From positions 131,784-195,783 of the forward strand of contig PLCN01000021.1 in the NCBI GenBank assembly GCA_003134785.1: a stretch of 64,000 nt of DNA. Direction: 5' to 3'. The notes under the pieces were generated by a model. It saw only the letters and a program-made list of their open reading frames with translations. It was not told the origin of the DNA and ran no database searches. A program made the translations under genes and the position numbers. Shown piece by piece: positions 1 to 9,521 of this stretch (positions are counted from its first letter, which is position 1; each line of letters starts with the position of its first letter). This DNA is from Spartobacteria bacterium. Its GTDB lineage: Bacteria; Verrucomicrobiota; Verrucomicrobiia; Chthoniobacterales; UBA10450.

Positions 1-1
1 C

Positions 2-124
2 CACAATGCCGATTTGGAGACGCAGATAGCCGAACGGACCAATTGGGCACAGGCAGCGGACCGCGAAACGGAAAAAGCCCGTGCCGCTTTTGCCGAATTG
101 AAGGCAAAGCTGCGACCGGTTTAG
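2..124 (+). CDS. C-terminal tail of a truncated protein with a helical end
   Basis: Frame 2 is open from the window edge to a TAG at 122-124 and gives 40 residues (begins HNADLETQIAERTNWAQAAD, ends KLRPV). The charged, Glu/Arg/Lys/Ala-rich pattern is that of a coiled coil. Similar 'ERTxWAxxxDxE' helices occur at the ends of some methyltransferases, glycosyltransferases and spermidine-synthase-like proteins, so it may be one of these, but this is inference from a short fragment. The gene starts outside the window. Confidence 0.5.
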   Translation, partial: HNADLETQIAERTNWAQAADRETEKARAAFAELKAKLRPV

Positions 125-166
125 TCCAACCCGATCTACCAAGAGGGCCTCAGTTATCCGTCCAGT

Positions 167-1135
167 TCAGAGAGCGATCAGCTCGCAGAACTTTTTCAAA
201 TCGAGATTACCGCCGGAAACGATGCAGACGATCGGGCCGTTCCCAGCTCTTCCGGTCAACGCGGCCGCGAGCGGCAATGCGCCGGCCCCTTCGGAAATGA
301 TTCGCGTTTTCTCGGCCATCAATCGCATCGCTTTCCTGGTCTCCTCCAGAGTAACAACGATGGCTCCGTCTACTACCGGTTTCATTCGGTCCCACATCCG
401 CGGAAAGACGCTTCGCCCTCCGGCGCCATCCACGAAGGAGGTTTTCCATTCCTTGAATTCGCGTGGACCCTGCTCGGCGAAGGAGAGCGCGAAAGGAGCG
501 GCTGTCTCCGGTTCCGCGCCCCAAACCTTTATCTCCGGTCTAAGCGCTTTGATGGCGCTGCCGACGCCCGCGATGAGTCCGCCGCCACCAATGCTCGCGA
601 TAACGGCAACTGTTTCGGGCGCATCTTCAAGAATTTCGAGACCCATGGTGGCGTGCCCCGCGATGAAGTTGTCGTCATCGAAAGGGTGAACAAAAGCCCC
701 TTCGACGCCGGGGAAGGAACGGTCTTCGAGAGCTTTCCAGGCTACTTCGTGCGGCACCGGAATGAGCTTCGCTCCCAACGCGCGCATGCGTTCGATCTTC
801 GACGCGGGCGCAGTCTCGATCACGACCACTGTGCACGGCACGCCCGCTTGTCTTGCGGCATAAGCGACTCCTTGCCCGGCGTTTCCCGCGCTGATGGTCC
901 ACACGCCGCGCTTGCGCTCGGACTCGGGTAACAACGCCACGGCGTTGGCGGCGCCGCGCAGTTTGTAGGCGTTGATCGGCTGTAAATTCTCGAGCTTCAA
1001 CCGAACGTCGGGAAATCCCGGCCCTGACTCAAGACGGACTAACGGGGTCCGGACGATAGTTGGCGCGATGCGCTTCCGTGCTTCCTGGATCTCGGTTAGT
1101 GTTATCGGACGGACAGCAGGTAGAGTCGTGGACAT
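167..1135 (-). CDS. PLP-dependent threonine/serine dehydratase
   Basis: Fold-type II PLP enzyme of the IlvA/TdcB/serine racemase family, which deaminates threonine or serine to a 2-oxo acid and ammonia in the cytoplasm. Seen: the PLP lysine in NAYKLRGA (about residue 58), the phosphate-binding loop IGGGGLIAG near mid-protein and the terminal SGGN. At 322 aa it has only the catalytic domain and no ACT regulatory domain, so it looks like the catabolic, not the isoleucine-feedback, type. I chose the ATG at 1135; an in-frame TTG at 1159 directly after the upstream stop would add 8 residues. It follows the amine oxidase without a gap and is probably co-transcribed. Exact substrate is uncertain. 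Confidence 0.88.
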   Translation of the reverse strand: MSTTLPAVRPITLTEIQEARKRIAPTIVRTPLVRLESGPGFPDVRLKLENLQPINAYKLRGAANAVALLPESERKRGVWTISAGNAGQGVAYAARQAGVPCTVVVIETAPASKIERMRALGAKLIPVPHEVAWKALEDRSFPGVEGAFVHPFDDDNFIAGHATMGLEILEDAPETVAVIASIGGGGLIAGVGSAIKALRPEIKVWGAEPETAAPFALSFAEQGPREFKEWKTSFVDGAGGRSVFPRMWDRMKPVVDGAIVVTLEETRKAMRLMAEKTRIISEGAGALPLAAALTGRAGNGPIVCIVSGGNLDLKKFCELIAL

Positions 1136-1159
1136 GGTTGGTGCCGGCAAGGTAACCAA

Positions 1160-2791
1160 TTAGGCTGCCTTGGGTAGTTCGCTTTTTCCTAGGGCGAGGA
1201 TTTCTTTAGCCGCGCGGTTGCCGGACTCAACCGCGCCATTCATAAAACCGGCAAATTCGCCGCTGGTATGCTCGCCCGCAAAAATAAGGCGGCCTTCCAG
1301 TTCCGGTAGCGGCGCCGCTTTGAGCAAGGTGGTATACTGGCCTGCCAAAGGACAGGAGTAACTGCCGCGGGTAAACTTGTATCCGGGCCAGTTCATCAAG
1401 GCTCGCTTACTATCGAACTTATCGGTGATGCCTGGAAAGACGCCTCCGAGCTCTTCGCGGAATTTGTCGAAATGTTCCTGGCTTAGCTCTTTCACCGCCG
1501 CAGCGCCGCCCAGGTAGTTGGTCAGGATTCCGCTCTCGCCCGTTTGGCCGCGACTGCTTTCCCAAGTGCATTGGAGAGACAAATCGGTGAAGATGCTGCC
1601 ATTGCTGGTGGCCGGTAACCCGGCGGCCGGATTCCGCCACCAGCGCTCGGTAAAGCCATACATGACCTTGGAGTTGTTGCCGTAGCCCAGCCGGGCAATC
1701 GCATCTTGCTTTATCTTGCTTAAAGCAAGCGCTTTCACCCCATCCACCAGCCGTAGCATGGTAAACGGAAGCGCGCAGATGACTCGCGCGAACTTAACCT
1801 CCTTGCTCCTGCCCTTGGAGGTGAAAGTCAGAGTCAGGTCTGAGTTATTCTGAGCGATCCTGGCCAGGGTATGGCTTTGATGGATCTCGACCTTGCCTTC
1901 GAGCGCTTTCACCAGTTCATTCGGCAACGAGCTGCTGCCGCCTTTGATGCGCTTCGACTCGTCGCTGTCTCCAAAGATCTTGAACCCGGCGCTGGGATTG
2001 GGCTTTAAGTAGATGATGAGATTAAGGGCCGACTGCTCCTCGGCATCGCGCCCATACTCGATGGTGTAAGCCACCCGCAACAGGTCGACGACCCATTTTT
2101 CTACCCCCTTGCCAGTTTCAGCGAGGTATTGAGCCAGACTAAGCTGGTCGAGTTTTCGTGCCTTGACCGTGAAGTTGTTTTCCTTGTCGTAGAGTCCTTC
2201 CAAATCAGCGGCAAGCTTTCGCGCAAACGGTTTGAAGAGCGGGATGAGTTGCTCGTCGGTGTAATGTTTGCCACCGAAGAAGTAAAGGTCTACGCCTTTG
2301 TCGCCGCCTTTCAGCTCCTGGATCTCCAGTCCTAGTTCCTCCGCCAGGGCAATCAAGTCCCGATGATTCGTGTCTACCAACTCGCCGCCTAGCTCACAGA
2401 ACATCGAGTCCTTGTTGAAGTCATATTTCGTCAGAACGCGGCCGCCGGTGCGTTCGCTGCCTTCAAAGACCTTGCAAGGAATACCGGCTTGATGCAAACG
2501 GTAAGCCGCAGTCAGTCCCGCCAGTCCCGCGCCGATGATTGCCACCGGATCGCGGCTGCTTGCGCGCGATGAGTTAGCCTCTCGCGCACGCGCTGGCAAC
2601 GGGGCTAATCCTCCGGCCGCAGTGACAAAGCCCGCGGCGCCCAGCATGCGCACGAAATCGCGCCGGGAAACACGCGACGCTTCCCGTGCTTCAAAGAACA
2701 GGGCTCGCTTATCTGGATTTAGGTTCAGCCAGTGCGCCCGTCGCACCGTCTGCATCAGTTTGCGAAAGAGGGGAGTTCGTCCGGATGACAT
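1160..2791 (-). CDS. flavin-dependent amine oxidase with Tat signal
   Basis: FAD-dependent monoamine/polyamine oxidase family, 543 aa, oxidising an amine to an aldehyde or imine with release of peroxide. Seen: a twin-arginine signal SRRDFVRMLGAAG at about residues 42-54, after an unusually long N-terminal lead; the Rossmann GAGLAGL at about 86-92; and the C-terminal FAD motif GRLIFAGEHTSGEFAGFMNG with the trailing ESGNRAA. The Tat signal implies folded export with bound FAD. It sits between a secreted unknown (8 nt upstream) and the dehydratase (immediately downstream), which looks like one operon. Substrate (aromatic amine, L-amino acid or polyamine) cannot be told from sequence. Confidence 0.88.
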   Translation of the reverse strand: MSSGRTPLFRKLMQTVRRAHWLNLNPDKRALFFEAREASRVSRRDFVRMLGAAGFVTAAGGLAPLPARAREANSSRASSRDPVAIIGAGLAGLTAAYRLHQAGIPCKVFEGSERTGGRVLTKYDFNKDSMFCELGGELVDTNHRDLIALAEELGLEIQELKGGDKGVDLYFFGGKHYTDEQLIPLFKPFARKLAADLEGLYDKENNFTVKARKLDQLSLAQYLAETGKGVEKWVVDLLRVAYTIEYGRDAEEQSALNLIIYLKPNPSAGFKIFGDSDESKRIKGGSSSLPNELVKALEGKVEIHQSHTLARIAQNNSDLTLTFTSKGRSKEVKFARVICALPFTMLRLVDGVKALALSKIKQDAIARLGYGNNSKVMYGFTERWWRNPAAGLPATSNGSIFTDLSLQCTWESSRGQTGESGILTNYLGGAAAVKELSQEHFDKFREELGGVFPGITDKFDSKRALMNWPGYKFTRGSYSCPLAGQYTTLLKAAPLPELEGRLIFAGEHTSGEFAGFMNGAVESGNRAAKEILALGKSELPKAA

Positions 2792-2799
2792 TCGTTAGG

Positions 2800-3999
2800 T
2801 TAGTTACTCCAAATGGCGAACTGGAAAAAGCCCGGGCCGAAAGGACCCGTTAACTTGCGCCAGGTTTCCGCGTCGCTTATGGGACCTTCTTCCAAGTAAG
2901 GCAGAAACGCCGACCCCTGGATCCAAAGGACCAGGTCCAGCTTCGGCGGCGCGGCGACCAGCCGGTCGACGTTAATGCCGGAGGGAGACTTGATGCGCCA
3001 GTGCGGAAGGAGCTTCTTTCCGCGGGCGACCGCTTCCAGTTCGTCCAGCACTTTGAACCAGCCATCGATTTGGTCGCGCGTCACGGTCAATCCGCGCGGG
3101 CCTTTCTGGTTCGGGTTGGGAAGCCATTCGTTCACGTCATCCTTTTCCTCCAGGGCTCGCTGCCAGCAGATCCGGCTTTCGGCGATCATCATCAGGAAGG
3201 AATCACGAAAGCGTTTCGGCCCGTCCCGGTCGACCAACTCCAGGCGCATATCGTGGACGGCCGCGATCAAGTCCGGCCACATATCCCAGGATGCGTGAAG
3301 GTCCACCACCTTCGCGATCCCCGGGACCGGCTCCGGGTTTAGGAAGATGATATGCGCGCACTGGTTCCAGACCGGCGCCCAATCATAAGACGAGAGCAGG
3401 TCGATAATCCCAATGAGGAAGTGGGTGTAACCCTTGAGCCAGGCCGCGTCCGCGCGATCGAACCGAATGATCATCGGTTCCGCTGACGGAGCGCCAATCC
3501 CGAGAATACGGCCGAAGGCGGCTTGCAGCGTCTCGGTTTCCGGATCGATTGTCCCGTCGCCGCTAAAATCCGCGCGCGCCTCGCTCAAGGTAATCTGGAC
3601 TCCAAAGTCTTCCTTGCCCGCGATCTGGCTTAAGGTCGTGTTGGCGCGCTGCAACCCTGCCTTGAGTTCCCGGAAAAGCGCGGCCACGGCCTGGGGTGTC
3701 GCGATATTTGCTTTCCCCGCCGAGACGTCTTGCACCACGGCGCGGAGAAAGGGCAATCCGGAGCTGCGCAGATTCGGATGGAGCGAGAGCCGATTGAAGC
3801 CCGCGCTGAAATCTCGCGCCGAAGCCAGCACTTGGGTTGCCGCGAGAGAAAAACGCTCGGCATCCGTCCTAGGCTGGGCATAGGCCGCGAGCGCCGCATC
3901 AAGCTGACCGCGTTTCAAGAACTCATCGAGGGTAGGCTCCGCCCCGGCCAGATTCGTTATCGCTATCAAACCGAGACCCAGCAGGAGCAATGGTTTCAT
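2800..3999 (-). CDS. secreted protein of unknown function
   Basis: 399 aa starting with ATG and a Sec signal peptide (MKPLLLLGLGLIAITNLAGA, likely cut after AGA). The mature part is helical and rich in Trp and Pro with no motif I recognise; a short acidic stretch DFSGDGTIDPET (about residue 149) looks like an EF-hand/dockerin-type calcium loop. It is the first gene of the run that continues with the amine oxidase and dehydratase, only 8 nt before the former, so a role beside the exported oxidase is plausible but is inference. Confidence 0.7.
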   Translation of the reverse strand: MKPLLLLGLGLIAITNLAGAEPTLDEFLKRGQLDAALAAYAQPRTDAERFSLAATQVLASARDFSAGFNRLSLHPNLRSSGLPFLRAVVQDVSAGKANIATPQAVAALFRELKAGLQRANTTLSQIAGKEDFGVQITLSEARADFSGDGTIDPETETLQAAFGRILGIGAPSAEPMIIRFDRADAAWLKGYTHFLIGIIDLLSSYDWAPVWNQCAHIIFLNPEPVPGIAKVVDLHASWDMWPDLIAAVHDMRLELVDRDGPKRFRDSFLMMIAESRICWQRALEEKDDVNEWLPNPNQKGPRGLTVTRDQIDGWFKVLDELEAVARGKKLLPHWRIKSPSGINVDRLVAAPPKLDLVLWIQGSAFLPYLEEGPISDAETWRKLTGPFGPGFFQFAIWSN

Positions 4000-4171
4000 G
4001 GCTCCGATTGTTCGGAGTCCCCCGGTATTCAGTCAAGATCAACCCGCCTTCGCCAAGGCTCCTCCGAAAGCGTTCGCGACCAGGCGGCGTGGCCAGCCCG
4101 GGAGTGGCGTGGCGATCGGGGGAAGGAAAGGAAGTTGCGACGGGAAGAACAGGCACGCTCCCAAGAGCAAT

Positions 4172-4567
4172 TTACTTCTTTCCGTTTTGGACGCTGAGTT
4201 CCCAGCGGTAGCCGTCGAGATCGTGAAACCAGAGGCCCATATGCGGCGAGCCGTCCGCTTCCGGACCGATCTCATCGCCTGGATCTTCCAGCTTCACCTC
4301 GTGCTTCTTGAGATGCGCGAGCGCCTTTCGCAGCGCGGTCATATTCGGCAAGTGAAACGACATGTGACCCAAGGTCTTCGGCGACGGCTTCCCCTTGTGC
4401 AGCGCGATGGTCAGGTTGTCGTTTCCAACCGCGATGCCACCTTCAAAGGCGAATTGCTTTTTCAATCCCAGCGCGCGCTCGAACCATTTCGCGCTTTTCT
4501 TCGGTTTGCGCACGGCTAATCCAAAATGACCAACAGGGCCGACGGTGAACGGAATCTTCATCGCCAT
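4172..4567 (-). CDS. VOC (glyoxalase/bleomycin-resistance fold) protein
   Basis: 131-aa vicinal oxygen chelate protein. Seen: the first beta strand with a putative metal His (VGPVGHFGLAVRKP), the centre repeat start LGHMSFHLPN, and the closing strand LWFHDLDGYRWELSV with a Glu where glyoxalase-like enzymes place the last metal ligand. Size fits a two-module VOC subunit. Such proteins may be lyases, dioxygenases or resistance proteins; the function is not decided. ATG at 4567, with a second ATG two codons later. Transcribed away from the decarboxylase gene. Confidence 0.8.
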   Translation of the reverse strand: MAMKIPFTVGPVGHFGLAVRKPKKSAKWFERALGLKKQFAFEGGIAVGNDNLTIALHKGKPSPKTLGHMSFHLPNMTALRKALAHLKKHEVKLEDPGDEIGPEADGSPHMGLWFHDLDGYRWELSVQNGKK

Positions 4568-4660
4568 TACCTTAGTCGATCGTCAAAGATGAACAACGTC
4601 GAAGCCGGCAAGAGGTTGTGCTGGTTTCGGCTCTGGTTTCGCGCAGATTCTTGAAGCTCA

Positions 4661-6190
4661 ATGATGGATAAGACAAAAATCGATAATGAGAGACCTTCGG
4701 CGCTCGATCCTTCTTCGGAAGAGATCCGTGGATGGGGCAGCGCCGCCATCGAGGTGGTCGCAGCATATCTCGATTCGATCCGCGATCGGCGCGTTTACCC
4801 CGAGACCAGCTCGAAGCAGATTCGGGAAAAGTTGGACAGGGCTTTGCCGGGTGAAGGTATCGGCTTCGAACGGCTCCTTGAGACCTTTAGCGATGTCCTC
4901 GTGCCGATGAGCCGGCATAACGGTCATCCGCGCATGTTTGGTTATGTGCAGGCGCCCGGCACTGCTATCGCCGCCATCGCTGATCTGCTGGCCTCGGCGT
5001 TAAATGCGAACCTGACGGCGTGGCGCTCGGCGCCGGCGGCGGTCGAAGTCGAACGGCTGACTATTGATTGGATTAAGGAGATCATCGGAGTGGATGCGGG
5101 CGCAACCGGGTTGTTTGTCAGCGGCGGTTCGATGGCCAACCTGGCGGCGCTGGCGACCGCGCGGCGCGCAAAAGCACCGGCAGACCTAACGAGTAGAGGC
5201 GCGCAGTTTTTTCCGCGAGCCATGCGCGTTTATGTATCCGAAGAGACCCATCATTCGGTCGCCAAGGCCGCGGCGCTACTAGGCATCGGGCGCGACAATG
5301 TGCGCGTGGTCGGCGTGGATGAGTGCTTCAAGATCCGCATCGGCGAGCTTGTGGCGAAGATTGAAGAAGACCTCGAGGCGGGGCATCTTCCGTTTTTCGT
5401 GGTGGCGAGCGCCGGCACGGTGAACACCGGCGCGTTTGACCCTCTGGCTGAAGTCAGCGAAGTGGCGCGGCGATTCAACCTTTGGATGCACGTCGATGCC
5501 AGCTACGGCGGCTTCGCGGCGCTGGCGCCGTCGGCGAAAAGTCTGTTTGATGCGATGCGCGAAGCCGATTCGGTTGCGCTCGATCCGCACAAGTGGCTTT
5601 ACCTGCCGGTCGATTGCGGATGCGTCCTGTATCGCGATGCGGAAGCTGCTCGCGCTACCTTCGCGCATGACGCCGAGTATACGCGGGTGCTGGAGCAACA
5701 GCCCGACGAAGCTTTCGCCTTCTGGGATTACGGACCGGAGTTGTCCCGCCGTTTCCGCGCGTTGAAGGTCTGGATGATGTTGAAAGGTGTGGGCCTGCGC
5801 GTGCTCGGCGAAATGATCGAGAAAGACCTGGCTTGCGCCAGACATCTCGAACGCCTGGTGCGGGCGAGTGAAGACTTCGAGATGCTCGCGCCGGTCGAGC
5901 TATCGATCTTTTGTTTCCGTCACGTCCCTTCAGGGCTCAAGCTCGCGCTCGCCCGCGCGAATGAAGCGGAGCGTGCCAGGCTTAACCAGAAACTCGACAG
6001 GCTCAACGAGCGCTTGCTCATCGCCCTGCAGCAGGATGGCAGCTCTTACCTATCGAACGCGCTCCTCGGCGGGCGCTTCTGTTTGCGCGGATGCGTCATG
6101 AACTACCGCACCACTCTGCGTGACATGGAGATACTGCTCGACGATCTGCGCCGGCTAGCTCCTGTTGCTAGCCGGCGCGATGCTACTTAA
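4661..6190 (+). CDS. group II pyridoxal-dependent decarboxylase (aromatic amino-acid type)
   Basis: 509 aa, PLP-dependent decarboxylase related to aromatic-L-amino-acid/tyrosine/tryptophan/glutamate decarboxylases. Seen: cofactor Lys311 in LDPHKWLYLP, the pyridine-ring Asp279 in HVDASYGG, the stacking His region ETHHSV (about 195-200), the phosphate loop SGGSMAN (154-160) and FGYVQAPG near the N terminus. Length and order match the family. Product would be an aromatic amine; an amine oxidase gene lies 2 kb away on the other strand, so a decarboxylation-oxidation route is possible. Starts MMDKT. Its stop is only 26 nt from the stop of the convergent secreted-protein gene. Confidence 0.9.
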   Translation: MMDKTKIDNERPSALDPSSEEIRGWGSAAIEVVAAYLDSIRDRRVYPETSSKQIREKLDRALPGEGIGFERLLETFSDVLVPMSRHNGHPRMFGYVQAPGTAIAAIADLLASALNANLTAWRSAPAAVEVERLTIDWIKEIIGVDAGATGLFVSGGSMANLAALATARRAKAPADLTSRGAQFFPRAMRVYVSEETHHSVAKAAALLGIGRDNVRVVGVDECFKIRIGELVAKIEEDLEAGHLPFFVVASAGTVNTGAFDPLAEVSEVARRFNLWMHVDASYGGFAALAPSAKSLFDAMREADSVALDPHKWLYLPVDCGCVLYRDAEAARATFAHDAEYTRVLEQQPDEAFAFWDYGPELSRRFRALKVWMMLKGVGLRVLGEMIEKDLACARHLERLVRASEDFEMLAPVELSIFCFRHVPSGLKLALARANEAERARLNQKLDRLNERLLIALQQDGSSYLSNALLGGRFCLRGCVMNYRTTLRDMEILLDDLRRLAPVASRRDAT

Positions 6191-6216
6191 AGCTACCCTC
6201 TTGGCAGGTAGGCTCC

Positions 6217-8382
6217 CTACCTTCGTTTTCTGACTGATGCAGTCGCGGTGTGCGTTAAGAGCGGAGAGCCGCCTTTGCCGGTGACCGTGAACGGATAGGT
6301 CCCCCGCGCCACGGAAGACTTGACCACTACCTTCAAGGTCGAGGTATTCCCAGTTGCCGGATTGGGAGTAAACGTCCCGGTTGCTCCCGACGGAAGGCCG
6401 CTAATCGTAAATGTAACTGCCGCATTGAAGCCTCCGGTGCGCGTGATCGTCACCGTATAGGTGGCCGTTCCACCGGTGTTCGGCAGAATCACCTGTGCAG
6501 GACTGATCGAGAGCGAAAAGTTGCCTTGAGGTGTGGGAGTAGGTGTCGCCGTTGGGGTGGGAGTTGCCGTTGGTTGAGGCGTCGGTGTAGGTGTCGGCGT
6601 CGGAGCTGGTGTTGCCGTCGGGACTGGCGTAGGTGTCGCGGTCGGAGCCGGTGTAGGCGTCGCCGTCGGAGCTGGGGTAGGCGTCGGCGTGGGAGACGCA
6701 GATGCCAACTTGAAACTCCCGATGCGCGTGCGCCAGTTGAAGGTGGCCGTGGTGGAATAGTATTCGTTTGTGTACCAGAAGGTCTTGTCGTCCACCGGAT
6801 CTATGCTCAACGAACTGTAATCGCCCCAGCGATTGCCGGTGCCGCTCTGACTGCCGGTGCCATCAAAAAGATGAGCTTCGCCCTGGGCCAGAGTGTTGAT
6901 TGGATCCGTCGCCAGCCGCGCCGCGTAGCGGATCTGGGGATTGATGGTGGCGCTCGAAGCGCTAAAGCCGATGGCGAGATTTCCTTGTCCGTCCATAGCC
7001 GCGCTGCCCATCCAACGCCAGGTCGTATCTGGCTGGTAGGTGCTCTCCTGAAAGACGGTGACTGGACCGGAGGTGACGTTGCGCAGCTCGAACCAGCGCA
7101 CGCCTGCCACGTTGTTAGCCTTTACTGTGTAGTTCCCGACCACTGACTCGTGGTTGCCAAAATTTCGGTAGGCGAGGCGGAACATCAGGCGATCGCCAAT
7201 GCCATCGAGGTTACTGGAAGCAGCTACCCCCTTTTGCGGCACGCACGCGCGAGTAGTAGGACAAAGCGCGGTGTAACTCGCGGCTGGTGGAGTAGCAAAT
7301 GTGGTAAAGGTGGAGTTCGCGGGCGTGGCAAAGTCCACGTGAAAGTGATAGGTGGTGTAGTTCTGGTTAGTGGCCTGGCCGGGGAATCCCACGAAGGTGT
7401 TCGGCGCGCCGGTCGGCGGCAAGGTCGGGCCATCGAGATCAGCGGGCAGAAACGGGTCGACCGAGCCGCCGAGAGGCCCGACCGGGCTGATGAAGGTAGC
7501 TGACAAGCCGGCCAGCATTCTGGTGCGGTCGAAAGCAAAGGGCTGGGGACCCAGATAAGCGGTGCCGGTAGCGTCGAACACGTTCATGCTCATGTAGTAG
7601 GCGTCAGGCCAGACACTGATATGTGGGTAATCGAAAAAGTTAGTGCCGAGGTGGAAGCCGTAGCGGTTGTAAGTACCGGTAGCGTCAGCCGTGGTGGAGA
7701 TAGCTACACACTCGTCGGTTACGGGGCCACCGGTCAGACCAGCGAACTGGCTGATCAACCAACGGTCGGCCAGGTGGTCATAGAGCATCACCGGATCGCC
7801 GTGCCCGCTGGTTTCGCAGACACCGCCAAAGCCAGTCCACACGGAAGAAATGCTCTTAGGTCCCAGAACAGAGGCGCCCGTGCTCTTGTCAAAGACCTGG
7901 TAGCCTTCGTTAACTATCTGGACGTACTGGGTCTTTCCCACTGCTCCGTTGGGATCGGGCGGCGCGCAACTGCAACCCACACCCGGGAAAGGGACGCCAT
8001 CGAAGTTAAGGATGGCGGCAGGAATGTTAGGCGCGATCATCTGCAAGGTGGAAGGAGCATGGCTGCTTTGCACGACCGGATCGGCGCCATCGCGGTGGCG
8101 GTAGGGCACCTTCGGATTTTCGTTAGCTTCATGCTCACCCTGCGGCCTTACATCGGCCTTGGTTATGTCCGGCAGGTCGCGCATCATTGGTGAAACGTCG
8201 TTGTGATAGGAGGCGCCCACTTGAAGGCCGCGATCCTGTTTGGATACCTGGGCCTGGGCGGGCGCGCCGGAGAAGACGCCAAAGGCGAGCAACGCGAATG
8301 AGATGCCGGCCAAACAAAGAACGAAGCCGAGGAGGAGGCGTAAGTTGACGTGGCCGGAGTGACGGGTGGATTTTCTTTTCAT
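6217..8382 (-). CDS. large secreted protein with TP-rich linker and C-terminal Ig-like domain
   Basis: 721 aa. N-terminal basic stretch plus hydrophobic segment (about residues 13-35, ending GAPAQAQ) is a long signal peptide. The central part of about 480 residues is rich in Gly, Trp and aromatic residues and contains GCSCAPPDPNGAVG and WRWMGSAAMDGQGN, similar to beta-propeller-like surface proteins of soil bacteria. About 60 residues of PTPTPAPTATPTP linker follow, then an Ig-like domain of about 100 residues (FSLSISPAQVILPNTGGTAT onward) and a basic tail SVRKRR. Likely exported and extracellular; no catalytic motif is visible. Convergent with the decarboxylase gene. Confidence 0.8.
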   Translation of the reverse strand: MKRKSTRHSGHVNLRLLLGFVLCLAGISFALLAFGVFSGAPAQAQVSKQDRGLQVGASYHNDVSPMMRDLPDITKADVRPQGEHEANENPKVPYRHRDGADPVVQSSHAPSTLQMIAPNIPAAILNFDGVPFPGVGCSCAPPDPNGAVGKTQYVQIVNEGYQVFDKSTGASVLGPKSISSVWTGFGGVCETSGHGDPVMLYDHLADRWLISQFAGLTGGPVTDECVAISTTADATGTYNRYGFHLGTNFFDYPHISVWPDAYYMSMNVFDATGTAYLGPQPFAFDRTRMLAGLSATFISPVGPLGGSVDPFLPADLDGPTLPPTGAPNTFVGFPGQATNQNYTTYHFHVDFATPANSTFTTFATPPAASYTALCPTTRACVPQKGVAASSNLDGIGDRLMFRLAYRNFGNHESVVGNYTVKANNVAGVRWFELRNVTSGPVTVFQESTYQPDTTWRWMGSAAMDGQGNLAIGFSASSATINPQIRYAARLATDPINTLAQGEAHLFDGTGSQSGTGNRWGDYSSLSIDPVDDKTFWYTNEYYSTTATFNWRTRIGSFKLASASPTPTPTPAPTATPTPAPTATPTPVPTATPAPTPTPTPTPQPTATPTPTATPTPTPQGNFSLSISPAQVILPNTGGTATYTVTITRTGGFNAAVTFTISGLPSGATGTFTPNPATGNTSTLKVVVKSSVARGTYPFTVTGKGGSPLLTHTATASVRKRR
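6535..6695. repeat. tandem DNA repeat encoding a TP/AP linker
   Basis: Inside the secreted-protein gene the DNA is built of degenerate units of about 24 bp (for example gtcggagctggggtaggcgt and close variants), coding for PTPTPAPTATP on the minus strand. Such tracts change length by slippage and typically link exported domains. Confidence 0.8.
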
Positions 8383-8920
8383 AGGGACGTTTCCTTTCGA
8401 AGCTGAGGGTTAAACTGGACTCGGCACGCTACCACTGCCAAAATGGTTGTCACGTTTTGTAGTATTACAAAACGGTAAGGTTACTTATCCGCTGTAATAC
8501 CATGAGCTCAGAGCGGGAGAACGAATTGGCCGCTGCGTGGCAGGGAGTACAAGCTACCTCATAAATGCGGTTTCATGCTGTAGCCACGGGCTCGGCCATC
8601 GTGTTGCGGGACAGGGTCGCTCCGACGGAGCGAGGCGGCTACAGCGTCCAGGTCTGTGAGATGGCTTGTAGATTCAATACTCGCTCGCGCGTCCGTTTGG
8701 ACCCGCTATTGGAGACTTAGTGGTCCGATAGGCAAAGTTCCATAGAGGGCGGAGGGGAGATCAGCGGTCAGAAGACAGAAGTCAGAAAAAAACAAGGAGG
8801 GCGTTGCCGAGAGCGGTTAGCTCGACCATAGTCCACTTCACAAGTCTTCTGCCCGGCGGCCGAGCGGACGGAAAGGCTAACTCTGATATCCCAGGCACAC
8901 ACAAATAGAAAACCAACAAC
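8383..8920. other. 538-bp intergenic region between divergent genes
   Basis: No open frame here reads like a protein. It holds the 5' regions of the secreted-protein gene (minus) and yceI (plus) and one copy of the CATCTCA-ended inverted-repeat element at 8548-8671. I see no convincing promoter, riboswitch or RNA gene. Confidence 0.6.
8548..8671. repeat. inverted-repeat element, CATCTCA family, core type 1 (copy A)
   Basis: Left end tacaagctacctcataaatg pairs with the reverse complement of the right end tctgtgagatggcttgtag. The core carries a second inverted pair, gctgtagccac and ggctacagc. Same ends and core type as 21672-21793; same ends, different core, in the copies at 23182 and 45684. 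Confidence 0.75.
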
Positions 8921-9484
8921 ATGAAATCATTCAAACTCATCCTGATAGTCGCCCTCTCTTCCATTGGCCTCACCGCTTATGGCGCTGATTCGTACAAGGT
9001 CGATCCAGTCCAGTCCTCCGTCATCTTCAGCATAAAACATTTCGGCGTCACCGATTTCTATGGGAACTTCAAGCAAATCTCCGGCACGATAACTTTCGAC
9101 AGCGCCGATCCATCGAAAAGCTCAGTCGAGCTGACCGTGCCGGTCGAAAGCTTGGATACGCGAAACGACAAGCGCGACCAACACCTCAAGAGCCCGGACT
9201 TTTTTAATGCGCAGCAATTCCCGGCGATCACCTTCAAGAGCAACAAGATCGAAGGCAGCGGCGATAGCTATAAAATCAGCGGCGACCTTACCATCCATGG
9301 CGTGACCAAACCGATCACGGTTGATTTTAAGAAAGGCGGCGAAAACAAGGGACAGAAGGAGACCAGAAGCGGAGGCGAATCGCGGTTCACGATCAAGCGA
9401 AGCGATTATGACATGAAGTTTATGGCAGGCCCAGTGGGAGACGACGTGAATATCATCCTAAGCCTGGAAGGTATTAAGCAATAA
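8921..9484 (+). CDS. yceI: YceI family periplasmic protein
   Basis: 187 aa with a Sec signal peptide (about residues 1-22, ending LTAYGA). Mature start YKVDPVQSSVIFSIKHFGVT and the later SGDLTIHGVTKPITVDF are hallmarks of the YceI lipocalin-like beta-barrel, which binds isoprenoid-type lipids in the periplasm. Full family length. Downstream gene (38 nt gap, same strand) is an unknown polytopic membrane protein. The physiological ligand is unknown. Confidence 0.9.
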   Translation: MKSFKLILIVALSSIGLTAYGADSYKVDPVQSSVIFSIKHFGVTDFYGNFKQISGTITFDSADPSKSSVELTVPVESLDTRNDKRDQHLKSPDFFNAQQFPAITFKSNKIEGSGDSYKISGDLTIHGVTKPITVDFKKGGENKGQKETRSGGESRFTIKRSDYDMKFMAGPVGDDVNIILSLEGIKQ

Positions 9485-9521
9485 CGAGCAGTTATTAGTT
9501 CACGCTGAGCGCCTAGGCCGG

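Noticed and set aside
6526-7146. 206-codon plus-strand frame rich in Arg and Cys
   Set aside because: Shadow of the TP-repeat DNA in the secreted-protein gene.
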